From Apostichopus japonicus (Eukaryota > Echinodermata > Holothuroidea > Aspidochirotida > Stichopodidae): a DNA stretch of 64,000 bases. This document shows positions 1-11,470 of this stretch, in pieces. The notes under the pieces were generated by a model. That model ran no database searches. It worked only from the letters and a program-made list of their open reading frames with translations, and was not told the DNA's origin. Where the stretch lies: positions 40,772,631-40,836,630 of the forward strand of contig NC_092568.1 in the NCBI RefSeq assembly GCF_037975245.1, given 5' to 3'. The position numbers and the translations under genes are program-made. Positions within the stretch are counted from its first letter, which is position 1, and each line of letters begins with the position of its first letter.

Positions 1-1011
1 ATTCCATTGTCACTTACATTGATTTACATATCAGCAGCTTGCGATGATGAAAGCGAGATTACTTTGATAGAATAGTTTACTCAGCGAACCCCAATTAACG
101 GGTAATTAACCTTTTCGTAAGAATTCTGTTGGCCAAACAATTATGCATGCACCATTTCTTATTCATATTTCAAAATCAACGAATCAAATCTTCTCTATCA
201 CATGACATCAGACAATAAAAAACACCCGCCTGTTTCGTTCGTGTTTACGTACATTGATGTACTAGGCCTATACTACTATAGATGAAATTAAGTGAGCCTT
301 AGTAGACGTCTACTAATATTCATTACCGCGTATTGCAGCTATCGCTTACACGAAAGAGCTAGCTAGCCCAATGTAGACAAATCAAAGGTATATGCCTACT
401 ATACATATTGTCTTTTTCCCACGGCACTTACCTTGTTTCCTGCGTGGGCAGCCATGTCTAGATTAATATTGTTGTCTCTTAAACAGGAGAGGCTAAGATC
501 GCGGTGTTCACTTCTGTAAGTCTACCGTCGTTCTGCTTTCCTTGCTCACCAAGCAAACAGTTTTACCGATGGCGGAGCTCTCGAAAAAAGAGCTTCTTTT
601 AAACATCCGGACCTTCCCCAAAACATTTCAGTTGCAGACTACACGAGCTAAAAATAGAATATAAACTTCCCCGGACCATCCAGCGCTTTCACTTATGTTA
701 GCGACAAAGAAACCGAAAACAACTGAAAGCTGCCAAGCGTTAGCTAATTCGTTAACTTTAGTCAAGCAAAATCATCCCAGGGCTGATGATATTACGTTCC
801 ACACATTCCTCCCGGGGTGTCGGAGGGTTTAACTCTACATGAGTCAAATGTCACTAACAAATTAATACGGTTGCAAAATTTAGCACCATTTTACATGTAT
901 ACTCTTGATTTTTCAAAAAGGGACTCCTTCCGTAACATGATGTTAAATAAAACTGTATATATCTCTAGTACAACGCACCACCCCATAGAGTTTAGACAAT
1001 CTTTTAGGCTA
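1..1011. other. No recognisable feature
   Basis: I see no exon-like frame, RNA gene or clear repeat here. The open frames are short and lack recognisable motifs. The stretch may be intergenic or intronic to a gene that lies off the left edge. Confidence 0.4.
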
Positions 1012-1110
1012 AGGTGACCAGACGTTCTCGGTTTTCGGGGACAGTCCCCGATTACAGTGTGCTGTCCCCGATAAAGAAGTGTCCCCGAAAATGTCCCCGA
1101 TTCGTCAAAA
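1012..1110. repeat. Dispersed repeat with GGACAGTCCCCG / TGTCCCCGA words
   Basis: The segment begins GGTGACCAGACGT and carries several copies of a TCCCCGA word, one inside a GGGGACAGTCCCC palindrome. A diverged relative with the same order of words lies at about 40340-40430 in an AMN intron, which supports a dispersed element. The family is not identified. Confidence 0.45.
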
Positions 1111-1315
1111 TGTTCAGGAATTTCGAAAATATCCCACATTATTAGTAAAAAAATTGTAAAAACAAAATTTAGTCAAGAGTGTAGTCGCAGAACGCCGACT
1201 AACCAGTATTTCAGGTAGGTCAGTGTAAAGTGGATTATGCTAGATCGATCTAGCCTAGCACTCTTTCGAAAAGTGCTCTTTTGAAAATAAAATTGATTTA
1301 AAAAGTGCTTCTTAA

Positions 1316-1486
1316 GGCCGGGTCACATCTGCGCGATTCAACTCAAAAGTTGCGCCGTCGATTTGGGTTGATTTGCAATAGAGCAATGTCCTAATCAGCG
1401 CAACTTCTCAGAAGCAACTTTTCTGATTCGCGTGATTTTAGTTGCGAGTTGAATCGCGTGTTGAATCGCGCAGATGTGACCCGGGC
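1316..1486. mobile_element. MITE with 27-bp inverted ends, flanked by TTAA
   Basis: The left end (GGCCGGGTCACATCTGCGCG, continuing to 1342) and the reverse complement of the right end match at 26 of 27 positions. TTAA sits directly outside both ends (1312-1315 and 1487-1490). The 171-bp element has no coding capacity. A TTAA duplication is typical of piggyBac-type transposition; a three-base TTA/TAA duplication would instead suggest PIF/Harbinger, and the sequence fits both. Confidence 0.8.
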
Positions 1487-1545
1487 TTAAGTATCACTAT
1501 TTTACATTTAAGCACCTTAGGCACTTGAAAAATTTTCCAGCTGCG

Positions 1546-2858
1546 TGGGACAAACACCGCATAATATATCCGCGTATATTAATGTGAATATATACGCGGA
1601 TATATTAATCTAGATATTTAAATAGCGTCAGGAATCTAGACTGGCAATCAAAAGGAATTGCAGTGGATGGTGAACACCTGACCCATCTGAGATTTGCTGA
1701 TGACATACTTCTTCTAAGTCACCAACCACAAGAGCTGCAGACAATGATGCAAGAACTAGCCAGAGAAAGCAGAAAGGCAGGACTCAATATGAATATCAAA
1801 AAGACTAAAGTAATGATGGGTGACAGAATAAGAGGACACCAGATTACAGTACAGGGGATAGAGATAGAAGAGGTGGACAGTTACATCTACTTGGGCAAAA
1901 GGATCTCCCTCAACAATGAAACACCGGGAGAGGTAAACAGAAGAATCCAACTAGCATGGGTCAAATTTGGTAAACTAAGCTTCATTTTCCGTGACCAGGA
2001 CCTTCCAACATCACTGAAGAAACAAGTTTTCAACCAGTGCATAATTCCTGTACTATCATATGGTGCGGAGACCTGGACAACAACGAAAAAACTGGAAAAG
2101 AAGTTGAGAGTGACAGAGAGGGCGTTGGAAAGAATCATGATTGGAGTCACAAGGAGAGACAGAGTAACCAACCAAAACTTAAGAGAGAAAACCAATGTCC
2201 AAGACATCATAAAGGAAATCAAAGTCAAGAAATGGCGATGGGCCGGCCATTTGGCCAGGCAACATGATAACAGATGGACAAAGAAAATTACCAACTGGAC
2301 CCCAAGAACTTGTGTCAGAAGGAGAGGCAGGCAGAGTAGAAGATGGACAGATGAACTCAGAGAATTTACAGGTGTTCAATGGCAAAGGAGAGCACAGGAC
2401 AGATGGAAATGGAAAATCGATGAAGAGGCCTTCCTCCTGCAGTGGAGCGAAATAGGCTAGAAAGAAAGAAGAAAGATATACGCGTATTAATTCAAATATA
2501 TACGCGTATATATTATTTGTCAATTATAAGGCGTAAATATATGCGCGTATTAATTCGAATATAAACACGTTTTAATTCGAATTCATAAGAGAATTAATTC
2601 GAATATATACACGTATTAATTCGAAAATATACACGTATTAACTCATTCTGTTGTCTAGATCAGGTAAGTTTGGGCCTGTGTGTACGTCAATAGATACTAG
2701 CTTTGCAAAGGCTCACTTATTGCACTGGCGAGGCTACAATGTGGGTGAAAGCTATAAGTCATGCCAGTTATTGTCTGATTTAATACGCGCATATGTTCGA
2801 ATTAATACGCGTATATATTCGTATTAATAAGAGAATATATTATGCGGTGTTTGTCCCA
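1546..2858. mobile_element. Element with 24-bp perfect inverted ends and AT-rich iterons
   Basis: Positions 1546-1569 (TGGGACAAACACCGCATAAT, then ATAT) are the exact reverse complement of 2835-2858. Just inside both ends lie short AT-rich palindromic repeats built on TATACGCGTATTAATTCGAA, at about 1560-1620 and 2475-2845. The LINE fragment at 1621-2475 interrupts the element. A weaker similarity (CCAGC) extends outward by about ten bases, so the true ends may lie slightly further out. I could not assign a family. Confidence 0.65.
1621..2475 (+). pseudogene. 5'-truncated LINE, reverse-transcriptase C-terminal half
   Basis: The frame to the stop at 2458-2460 encodes the C-terminal part of a non-LTR retrotransposon reverse transcriptase. 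It has the catalytic LRFADDILLLS motif, then NIKKTKVM, a YLGKRIS segment, VLSYGAETWT, and the late WRWAGHLARQ segment typical of RTE- and L1-like invertebrate elements. The frame is intact from about 1621 but starts abruptly: the endonuclease and the first RT blocks are missing. A purine-rich AAAGAAAGAAGAAAG tail follows the stop. This is the usual form of a 5'-truncated insertion. It landed inside the AT-rich element with 24-bp ends. Expression as a host protein is unlikely. Confidence 0.85.
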
Positions 2859-5362
2859 TACGGCTGGCCATAGATTTCAGACAAAAGGTTAGATTGATAT
2901 GTCATGGTCAAATTGGAGCATGGAAAAAAGTGAGTGCTAGCTACGTGTCTATAACTTTCCACCGATTTTCAAGATATTGTGCAGTAAATGTTAACTTCCT
3001 TAATACCTCCTTTCAGATGAAATGTATGATAACCTCAGTCCTAAACGTTAATGTGGATATGTTATTTTATAGTACATTCTAATAACTCGAGCAAAACATG
3101 TTCTACTAAGGAGAATGCGCATGAACTTACTATAGTGTATAATATACTTTTGCTCTCATTCAGGCCTGTTCGAAACATGAGGAGCAAAGGTAGTTCGTTA
3201 TTTCCATCACGACACTCTTGTGTTTGTATAAATGTGCGTTAGACCATGGAATTCACCTTGCGACATTACCCCATGGAAAAATCCCTCACGAAACACGATT
3301 CTTACCCACACACTTTACGCATTTGCGGCGTACTCGTACATGGAGTCAAGTTAGTCTAAACATGTCGGAATTTCCCTGACTGTTATAGGATATACGACAC
3401 CAGAGAAAACGCGCGGGCGATGTTATGACGTTTGCGGCTATAAATAGCCAAGCGGAGTTAAAGTTATCCAAGGAAGAGATCAGAGTGAAAGCTGGCCTCA
3501 GTGATATCGCCAGACATTTCAATCTTGGGGCACAGGGAGGGCACAGCACTTAATTGGGGGTGGGGGCACAACATGTATTTGTGAATGTCATCCTTGGGAG
3601 GTGTCTAATGTGAGGGGGTACAAGCAATTATTAATTAAGGGTCCTTTGATGCAATCGGGTGCAACTTGATGTAACTTTATGTTCAAGAATTTTCGGGCTT
3701 AGTCTGTTCGATATTTATGTTTTTAATTGAGGCGGATTAAAAAAGTTATACAAACTATGGAAATTAACCCTTCTGCTTTGATAATGTTTTTAAATAAGAG
3801 TGTTGAAATTGAAATTCATGCAGGGTGGTAGTGAAATTTAAGCACTAGTGGTTCCCGCCGGGCCTCTGTGACCTTGTTAGTGAGAAAACGACATGGTTAT
3901 TGTGATGGTCGATGGAAATAAGTTTTACTGATGAACATAAACGTTTCGTCCTTTGTAAAAATAATTGTTTGAGTATTTTTGTTTAAACTACAAATCGATC
4001 TGTGGGGCACCTCGAGGGGGGATGACGATTTTTGTTGGGAGGGCACGTGCCCCAGGCCAAGCCTTGGCGACGCAACTGGCTTGCCAGGCTGTGTGGAATG
4101 GTTCGCAACATAAACAGGGAGTAGCTATGCCCTTACAACTCCGTGGGATAAATGTGTGTTTACCTAGGCTAATTGTTAACCGTTAAGTAACGTTCCAAAT
4201 AGCATGAGATAAAGCCACACTTTGCTCCCAACAATACTTTAAAGGAGCATATTGCGTTTAAGTATCTCCCCAAAGTGACGCAACATACCATTAATTGTCA
4301 TCCTTACGCTAGTCCAAGCATGTACCAAACATATTTTGCGCACAAAACGTCTCGAATGTTACAAATTTTCATCAGTAAAATGGCAGGCTAATTATCCAGC
4401 GAGTGTCTAAGTTCGTACCACTCGACCACAATGATTCTACTGGTGTGTGAATGCGTATAAACTAGCATTGTATAACTGCCAAGTGTTATGGTTGTACAGA
4501 GTGCACCTCTGGTCTCTGAATCTGAACATTTACACAGAATTATCACTTTTTACATTGAGGCATGCCAAGCCGTAAATAAGAAATGAATGTCTAGCAAGTG
4601 GTATGTCAGATATAATATTAAATTAATAAAACTCACCAGGGGTGCACTCTGAAGATGGGTATTAGTCTGAGATTAGTGACGACCGTGTAATCTAAGCTTA
4701 CTCTTTCAATGGAGTGAAAGAGTTAGCAATTAGATATAAATTGGGAAGACCCTGTTGCTCAAAGTAACACGTTTGGATCAATTCAATTGCGGGAAGGGGG
4801 AATGGGGTATCTTTCATTTTACCATCATAACTGTTTGCTCTTTTCTGAATTGAGGTGTTAACAAGCTTAATCCTTGTAAGCCCAGAAATTTTGCTTTATT
4901 GGTGAAGTGACAGAAATTGGCGAAGAGATTTGTTGTTCATGGTTTCAAGACAATTCTTTTAGTTCGAAATACTTTTCCTGGTATGTTTACGATATAAATA
5001 TACATTGGATATGGAGAAGTACCTTCCTTTTAACAAAAATCCCTTTAGGTCCAAATATTAAGTTTGCATTCTTCTATTTAATCATTAAGATTTGAAATAA
5101 GGTATTTAAATATCATAAAGATTGCAACTTTATTCTGACAAACAATTCGTATTTCCATCCAGACGTCATCTACCGCTACCACGATGGCGAGACAATAATT
5201 TCCCCACCAATGTCGCCTGTTCGGTTTTACACTAAATTTTGACAAACTCTACATTGTTTATCTTTTTAGTTTAGGTTAGTAGAAAAAGGGATCAGGAGGG
5301 ACACTTAAGTCCCCATCAAGGACCCTATAGAGAGAGGGGAAAAAAATTGAAGACACAAACAC
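2859..5362. other. Gene-free stretch; possible SINE fragment only
   Basis: No frame here shows a recognisable domain or exon. A TATAAATAG word occurs at about 3438 with no gene downstream. The only structured part is a SINE-related fragment at about 4411-4560. Confidence 0.4.
4411..4560. repeat. Fragment related to the SINE at 34720-34900
   Basis: It shares the word CGTACCACTCGACCACA and the following ATTNTACTGGT block with the tRNA-derived SINE near 34770. The next part (to 4560) resembles the same element's body in the opposite orientation, so the copy is rearranged. Only the box A part of the tRNA-like promoter is present. Confidence 0.45.
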
Positions 5363-5521
5363 TCAGACCCGATTACAATGCTTAAAGTGCTTGTCAAAAG
5401 CATTCTTAAACCCATTGACACTACTTGCAAGTACAACTTTCTCAGGCAAACCATTCCACTCATTCACAACCATATTAGAAAAAAAGTTATGCCGAATATT
5501 AATCCTACTATGTGACTGTAA
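5363..5521 (-). pseudogene. LINE ORF2 C-terminal remnant
   Basis: The minus strand reads an open frame ending at TGA (5363-5365) with the words RINIRHNFFSN, VVNEWNGLPEKVVLASSVNG and FKNAFDKHFK. The pattern R.NFF....V..WN.LP..VV.A.SVN.FK is the usual C-terminus of CR1/Jockey-type LINE ORF2 proteins. Upstream the frame is closed by a stop, so only the last 50 or so residues survive. Confidence 0.75.
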
Positions 5522-6330
5522 TCACATTTAAAGTATGTTTTGATGTTAAGAGAATTTTCGCGGCTTTGCTTATAAGTGATGTCGTCCGTCCTGAGTTTCC
5601 GCCATTAGTATGATAATGTATTACCACGTTTAACGTGTACAGTGATGTCTTTTATTGTATAGTTGACTGATTTTCGACTGTGTAAAGTTATAGCAAATTA
5701 AGTGCAGGCTTCTTCTTCACTTGGCTCTCCTTTTCCGAGGTTTTCCCTCCGTGTAACTCTCTCTTGCCCCGACTCAAATCTGGATAATACTAATGACAAA
5801 ATGGATTTAAGTTTTATAACGGTCTCCAGGATTTATTATCGGCCGGCGTCGCCTTTTGTATTAAATACATGCGAAATCATTTTTGTTCACCGAAATTTGA
5901 AAGTGAATAAATAAATATGAGTTAATCAATTGATAAAAGTTAAAGCATTCCAAAATAAAGATGCGCTGTATTTAGGTGGGCAAAACAATGGACGGAGAGG
6001 TTAACCAATTTTCATAAATATCTTTGCTACATTTGTATGCACTTCCTCATAGGCCTACCACCATTCATATAATACCTAAAATATGAATATACGATCAAAA
6101 CGTTAACAACATTCCCTGAAAGGTATGCTGTATATAAACCCCAACTATAGCACGCTATCATGGAAGAGTTTCCTGAGATTACGTAATCGACCTGCCTTGG
6201 TCGTAAAATGACCTCTTTTTACCAATTAGTTTGCAATGCCTGCCACATATTTTATCTTGTATTATTTTGTCTTTTAACACTTAGTCTTAGTCTGTTATTT
6301 TCAATAAAACACAAATGATTGCTAACCTTC
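5522..6330. other. No recognisable feature
   Basis: AT-rich sequence with no convincing exon or repeat boundary. Confidence 0.4.
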
Positions 6331-6359
6331 AGGAGCCGGCTCGCATGGCTCGGCCAGGC

Positions 6360-6577
6360 GTGCCACCTACCCCCCCCCCCCCTCCCCCAACCCCCCCCCC
6401 CCCCCAACCCGGCGCGGCGGAACGGAAAAATTATTGGGGGGGGGGCTAATGTGTGGAGACTATCTAAGCGGAGCGCCACCATCGGTTGGCGCGGAGCGTA
6501 CAAGAAAATTTTGATTTTTTTAAACCCCCAGATGGCCGGAAACGGCACTTTCCGAGTGTTTTATTCTGCGAATACCT
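6360..6577 (+). mobile_element. Partial hAT-like MITE with the shared GGAGCGCCACC core
   Basis: After poly-C and poly-G runs comes the core block (CTATCTAAGCGGAGCGCCAC, then GGTTGGCGCGGAGCGTAC) that recurs in at least eight other places in this window, several of them inside elements with 8-bp target duplications. The copy runs straight up to the left end of the 3.9 kb transposon at 6579, so that transposon may have inserted into it. I see no clean left terminus. Confidence 0.6.
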
Positions 6578-6578
6578 A

Positions 6579-9500
6579 TAGACCGGCAGCCCAGGGCACT
6601 TTGATCAAACGAACGAGGTACCAATATCTGAGTATTGGAACATTTGTGGAAAAACCCAGTATATCCAAAAGTGGATGTCTGCCGTGGTCGCTCTGCTGCA
6701 TGTGGCCCCTGGGGCCGGTTAAAGGGGGCCCCAAAATGCATCTGATCAAACGAACGAGGTACCACTCGAAACCAATGTCAACTTAATGCATGAATGCCAC
6801 ATAGTACTGAATGGCCCATGCCAGACAAATTTTCTGCTGCAAAGGGCCCGCCAGACGCCCTAGAAGGGCCCCTAAAAAAATGCATCTGATCAAACGAACG
6901 AGGTACCACTTGAAACCAATGTCAACTTAATGCATGAATGCCACAAAGTACTGAATGGCCTATGCCAGACAAATTTTCTGCTGCTAAGGGCCCGCCAGAC
7001 GCCCCCAAATATGGCCCAAATGCCCATTAGCGTAGCATTGACCCAGATTAAATATGCAAGGTACCACTCAAAACCGGTTTGGAATGTTCGGGTTGATCTT
7101 ACAGACTATGGAAATCATCATGCCAGACAAACTTTCTGCTACAAAGGGCCCGCCAGACGCCCCAAAAGGACCCCTAAAAATGCATTTGATCAAACGAACG
7201 AGGTACCACTTGAAACCAATGTCAAATTAATGCATGGATGCCACAAAGTACTGAATGGCCCATGCCAGACAAATTTTCTGCTGCCAAGGGCCCGCCAGAC
7301 GCCCCCAAATATGGCCCAAATGCCCATTAGCGTAGCATTGACCCAGATTAAATATGCAAGGTACCACTCAAAACCGGTTTGGAATGCTCGGGTTGATCTT
7401 ACAGACTATGGAAATCATCATGCCAGACAAATTTTCTGCTACAAAGGGCCCGCCAGACGCCCCAAAAGGGCCCATAAAATGCATTTGATCAAACGAACGA
7501 GGTACCACTTGAAACCAATGTCAACTTAATGCATGAATGCCACAAAGTACTGAATGGCCTATGCCAGACAAATTTTCTACTGCTAAGGGCCCGCTAGACG
7601 CCCCCAAATATGGCCCAAAATGCCCATTATCGTATCATTGACCCAGATTAAATATGCAAGGTACCACTCAAAACCGGTTTGGAACCACACAAAAACAATA
7701 TTAAATGCAAAGGTACTTTCCACAGAGTAAAGAACTGCCAATGCAAGACAAATTTTCTTCTGCATAGGTCCCACCAGACAGAAAGAATAGGTGGCCCAAT
7801 GTGGCCCTATATATGGGCCTAAAGAATTGGATATATGTGCCTTGTAACATGACATTTCAAGCTCATGGTTATATTGTTTCCAGCATAAATTGGAGTTACT
7901 GTACACAAGACCAGTGTTTTATCTTATTTAACTATTCGCTGCTCTAAGCAAAATAAAGATAACACTTTCACCTAAGCCTCTAAATATTTTGGGATTTGCT
8001 GGCCTGGGCAAAAATTACAGTTCCCCACATTATAATTCTAACACTCTGAGGAAGAGTCTTGCCTGGCTTGGATCCACAGAACTACGGTTGGAAGAGCAAG
8101 AATGGGTGCTACAGCCCTGACTGGTTTGAGGGACCGGCTCTCCCAGATCATCTATTCCAAGAGGGGGAACTGAGCGAAGATTTTCAAAGTAGCCGACCAG
8201 ACGTGGCTTCCGAGTTTGATGCCGATGATTCAAGTACTGAACCATCTTGGAGTGATGACTCCGACAATGAAACATAGATTTGAGCTTCCAATGTCTTTTT
8301 AGAATCAAGTTCATGGGAATACTTAATTTTCATAAACTTACTAATGATTCTTTTGAGATCTGTCTGAATGGCAAATGCAGTGTCTTTTTACATCACACAC
8401 TCCAGTGTTTAATCACTGTCAAGAGACATGAATTCTCAGTTCTTATACTTCGAACCTAACATGTGTCATGTTCAGAGTAATCACATAGTAATCTTTTGTT
8501 ACTATCTTTGCCAATTATGATTTTAGTACATTTTAAACTAGCAAGATGACTTTCTTGAAAGGTAAAAGATTCCTTCATAGATGAAAACAAAAACCCTCAT
8601 CTAGCATTCATATTTATGAAAAATGGATGCCACATCTATTTGTTGGACTTGTTACAAGCTATTCGAATTGAATTAGTGTAATGATGGAAGTTCTAAAAGA
8701 CCAAGATGGAGTAATATAGGCCAATTACCCATTTTATATTTTGTATCAAGGAATGGAGTCATACGTGGTGATATCAGTATTTGTTTGTTCAATCTTAGCA
8801 TTTTAAGTCCTTTAAAGAGTGTACCTAGCATAAAGGTACATATACATTTATATGCTTCAATTATGTATCTTTCATAAACCATATTGGACAGTTTCAACCC
8901 AAACCTTTATCGTTAAGTACACGTTATAAAGCATTTTCACCATTGTTTGATAATTGTTTCTTTGTCTGAGCTTAAGAAACAAAACAATCTCTTTTGTTCG
9001 ACTACATGTATGTCTTAAGATGACACTTAAGCGTTCTTTCTCAAGATTTTAAACTTTGTAGATTTACAATGCTAACGTAAACACAGTGTTTCAAGATACA
9101 AAATGATTTTGGGTTTCTTATTTACAATACATAAACTGATTTTACTCTGCTCCAGTGTTTCCAGCGAAACAAAGTAACTGCCAAGTTAAACACTGCTCAC
9201 GATACAAAGTAATGACTGGATAAAAGAAAAAAGAATGGATAAAAGGAAAAAGAATGGATTTGAGAATGCATTATAACTGTCAGGATCTCCCTCAAAGACT
9301 GAGTTCGCGTCATTTTTGTTTTGCTCAATGAAATGTTCAGTAATTGATACACCTACTAGTATACTAATCTCATTATTCCATTGGCCTATGTAGCGGGAAG
9401 GAATTTGAATAATTCAGGATGTTCTTGATTGTTATAGATTGGTTTCTTGTGGTATCTTAACTATTTAAACTGTATATTTTTTTTTACATGTGGTGGGCAC

Positions 9501-10501
9501 TTTGCAGAAGAAAATTTGTATTGTATTGGCATTTCTTTACTCTGTGGAATGCTACAAATGTCATGTCACAAGGCACATATAGTCTGCATCGATATACAAT
9601 TCATTAGGCCCATATAGGGCCGCATTGGGCCACCTATACTTTCTATCTGGTGGGACCAGAAAATTTGTCTTGCATTGACAGTTCTTTACTCTGTGGAAAG
9701 TACCTTTGCATTTAATATTGGTTTTGTGTGGTACCAACTATGATTGATCATGGCCCATTTGGGGGCCCTCTTTTAGTGTGTCTGTTAGCCCGTTTGTAGC
9801 AGAAAATTTGTCTGGCATGATGATTTCCATAGTCTGTAAGATCAACCCGAACATTCCAAACCGATTTTGAGTGGTACCTTGCATATTTAATCTGGGTCAA
9901 TGCTACGCTAACGGGCATTTGGGCCATATTTGGGGGCGTCTGGCGGGCCCTTAGCTGCAAAAAATTTGTCTGGCATGGGCCATTCAGTACTTTTTGGCAT
10001 TCATGCATTAAGTTGACATTGGTTTCAAGTGGTACCTCGTTCGTTTGATCAAATGCATTTTTAGGGGCCCTTTTGGGGCGTCTGGCGGGCCCTTTGTAGC
10101 AGAAAATTTGTCTGGCATGATGATTTCCATAGTCTGTAAGATCAACCCAAACATTCCGAACCGGTTTTGAGTGATACCTTGCATATTTAATCTGGGTCAA
10201 TGCTACGCTAATGGGCATTTGGGCCATATTTAGGGGCGTCTGGCGGGCCCTTAGCAGCAGAAAATTTGTCTGGCATGGGCCATTCAGTACTTTGTGGCAT
10301 TCATGCATTAAGTTGACATTGGTTTCAAGTGGTACCTCGTTCGTTTGATCAGATGCATTTTTGGGCCCCCTTTAACCGGCCCCAGGGGCCACATGCAGCA
10401 GAGCGACCACTTTTGGATATACTGGGTTTTTCCACAAATGTTCCAAAACTCAGATATTGGTACCTCGTTCGTTGATCAAAGTGCACTGGGCTGCCGGTCT
10501 A
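6579..10501. mobile_element. 3.9 kb DNA transposon with long, internally repeated inverted arms
   Basis: The ends are inverted: TAGACCGGCAGCCCAG at 6579 and its complement ending GCTGCCGGTCTA at 10501, with CTA directly outside both (6576-6578 and 10502-10504) as a possible 3-bp target duplication. Behind the tips lie long inverted arms, about 6579-7880 and 9500-10501. Each arm contains tandem units of about 300 bp marked by the word AAACGAACGAGGTACCACT (for example 6890, 7190 and 7495, and inverted near 10340 and 10045). The middle, about 7900-9480, is single copy and carries a short acidic frame (8059-8276) but no transposase that I can recognise. Arms with internal tandem repeats recall Foldback- or Galileo-like elements, but I cannot assign a superfamily. 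Confidence 0.75.
8044..8276 (+). pseudogene. Acidic C-terminal fragment inside the transposon
   Basis: The frame reads LPGLDPQNYGWKSKNGCYSP near its start, then DWFEGPALPDHLF, then an acidic serine-rich tail with EPSWSDDSDNET and a TAG stop. It has no ATG at the start of the similarity, so it looks like the last exon or the remnant of a longer protein. The YGW...NG.Y.P.W pattern resembles C-terminal segments that I associate with transposon-borne proteins of marine invertebrates; this is from memory and is not certain. It is the only coding-looking part of the single-copy centre. Confidence 0.4.
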
Positions 10502-10653
10502 CTAGCCCTAAAATATGGGTCTCAAGCCTGCAATTTTTCAGATTGCACGTAAAAGTCTGTAAAAACATTGTAATTTGTATATTCGATGGTTTTTTAAGAG
10601 AGTAGCTATTACTCGTAGTGTACTCGCAAAGATGTTTTTGAGTGTAGTAAGGG

Positions 10654-11052
10654 CAGTGGCGGAGCTAGAGTATTGGTCAGGGAGGGCAAGAATGGTCTGT
10701 AGGGGCGCTTTCGACACTATCTAAGCGGAGCGCCACCACAGGTTGGCGCGGATCGTACAGAGAATTTTTGAGTAAAGATACTGCCTAGATTGCAGGAAAT
10801 GACCCTTTCCGGGCCTTGCTAATTTGCAGATAAACGGAGAATAAATAGGTGTCGTCGCCATTTTGTCGGAAAATTACACCAACAGAATATGACAAATGTC
10901 AATAGGTATATGAGAGCGCAATAAAATAGTCAAAAATCGCGAATAATTAAAAAGTAGTGAAAAGCTGAAAAGGGCGCCAGCAGTCCATTTGAGTCCGTCG
11001 GGGGGGGGGGAGGCATCCGCCCCTGACTGTATATATGGACGCTCCGCCACTA
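10654..11052. mobile_element. hAT MITE with 8-bp target duplication
   Basis: The element starts CAGTGGCGGAGC at 10654 and ends GCTCCGCCACTA at 11052. The 8-bp sequence AGTAAGGG lies directly outside both ends (10646-10653 and 11053-11060). An 8-bp duplication and CAG/CTG-type tips are the signature of hAT transposition. Inside is the shared GGAGCGCCACC core. There is no coding capacity. Confidence 0.9.
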
Positions 11053-11065
11053 AGTAAGGGGATGA

Positions 11066-11470
11066 GGAGCTAGAGTATTGGTCAGGGAGGGCAAGAATGG
11101 TCTGTAGGGGCGCTTTCGACACTATCTAAGCGGAGCGCCACCACAGGTTGGCGCGGATCGTACAGAGAATTTTTGAGTAAAGATACTGCCTAGATTGCAG
11201 GAAATGACCCTTTCCGGGCCTTGCTCATTTGCAGATAAACGGAGAATAAATAGGTGTCGTCGCCATTTTGTCGGAAAATTACACCAACAGAATATGACAA
11301 ATGTCAATAGGTATATGAGAGCGCAATAAAATAGTCAAAAATCGCGAATAATTAAAAAGTAGTGAAAAGCTGAAAAGGGCGCCAGCAGTCCATTTGAGTC
11401 CGTCGGGGGGGGGGGAGGCATCCGCCCCTGACTGTATATATGGACGCTCCGCCACTAAGTAAGGGGATGT
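11066..11470. repeat. Tandem second copy of the hAT MITE
   Basis: Positions 11066-11470 repeat 10661-11065 with a 405-bp period and almost no differences; one seen is TTGCTAATTTG against TTGCTCATTTG. The second copy lacks the first seven bases of the element and ends with the same AGTAAGGG flank. It is therefore a tandem duplication after insertion, not a second transposition. Confidence 0.9.

Noticed and set aside
1663-2460. Intact host or retroviral protein gene
   Set aside because: The FADD motif and the downstream segments are non-LTR retrotransposon type, the endonuclease and early RT blocks are missing, and there are no LTRs.
3438-3446. TATAAATAG as a core promoter
   Set aside because: No exon or recognisable transcript start follows; a single TATA word is expected by chance in this AT-rich DNA.
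6930-7529. 199-residue plus-strand frame, and its 186-residue mirror at 9748-10308 (minus)
   Set aside because: Both are the translated 300-bp repeats in the two arms of the transposon. They are inverted copies of one another with no protein family resemblance.
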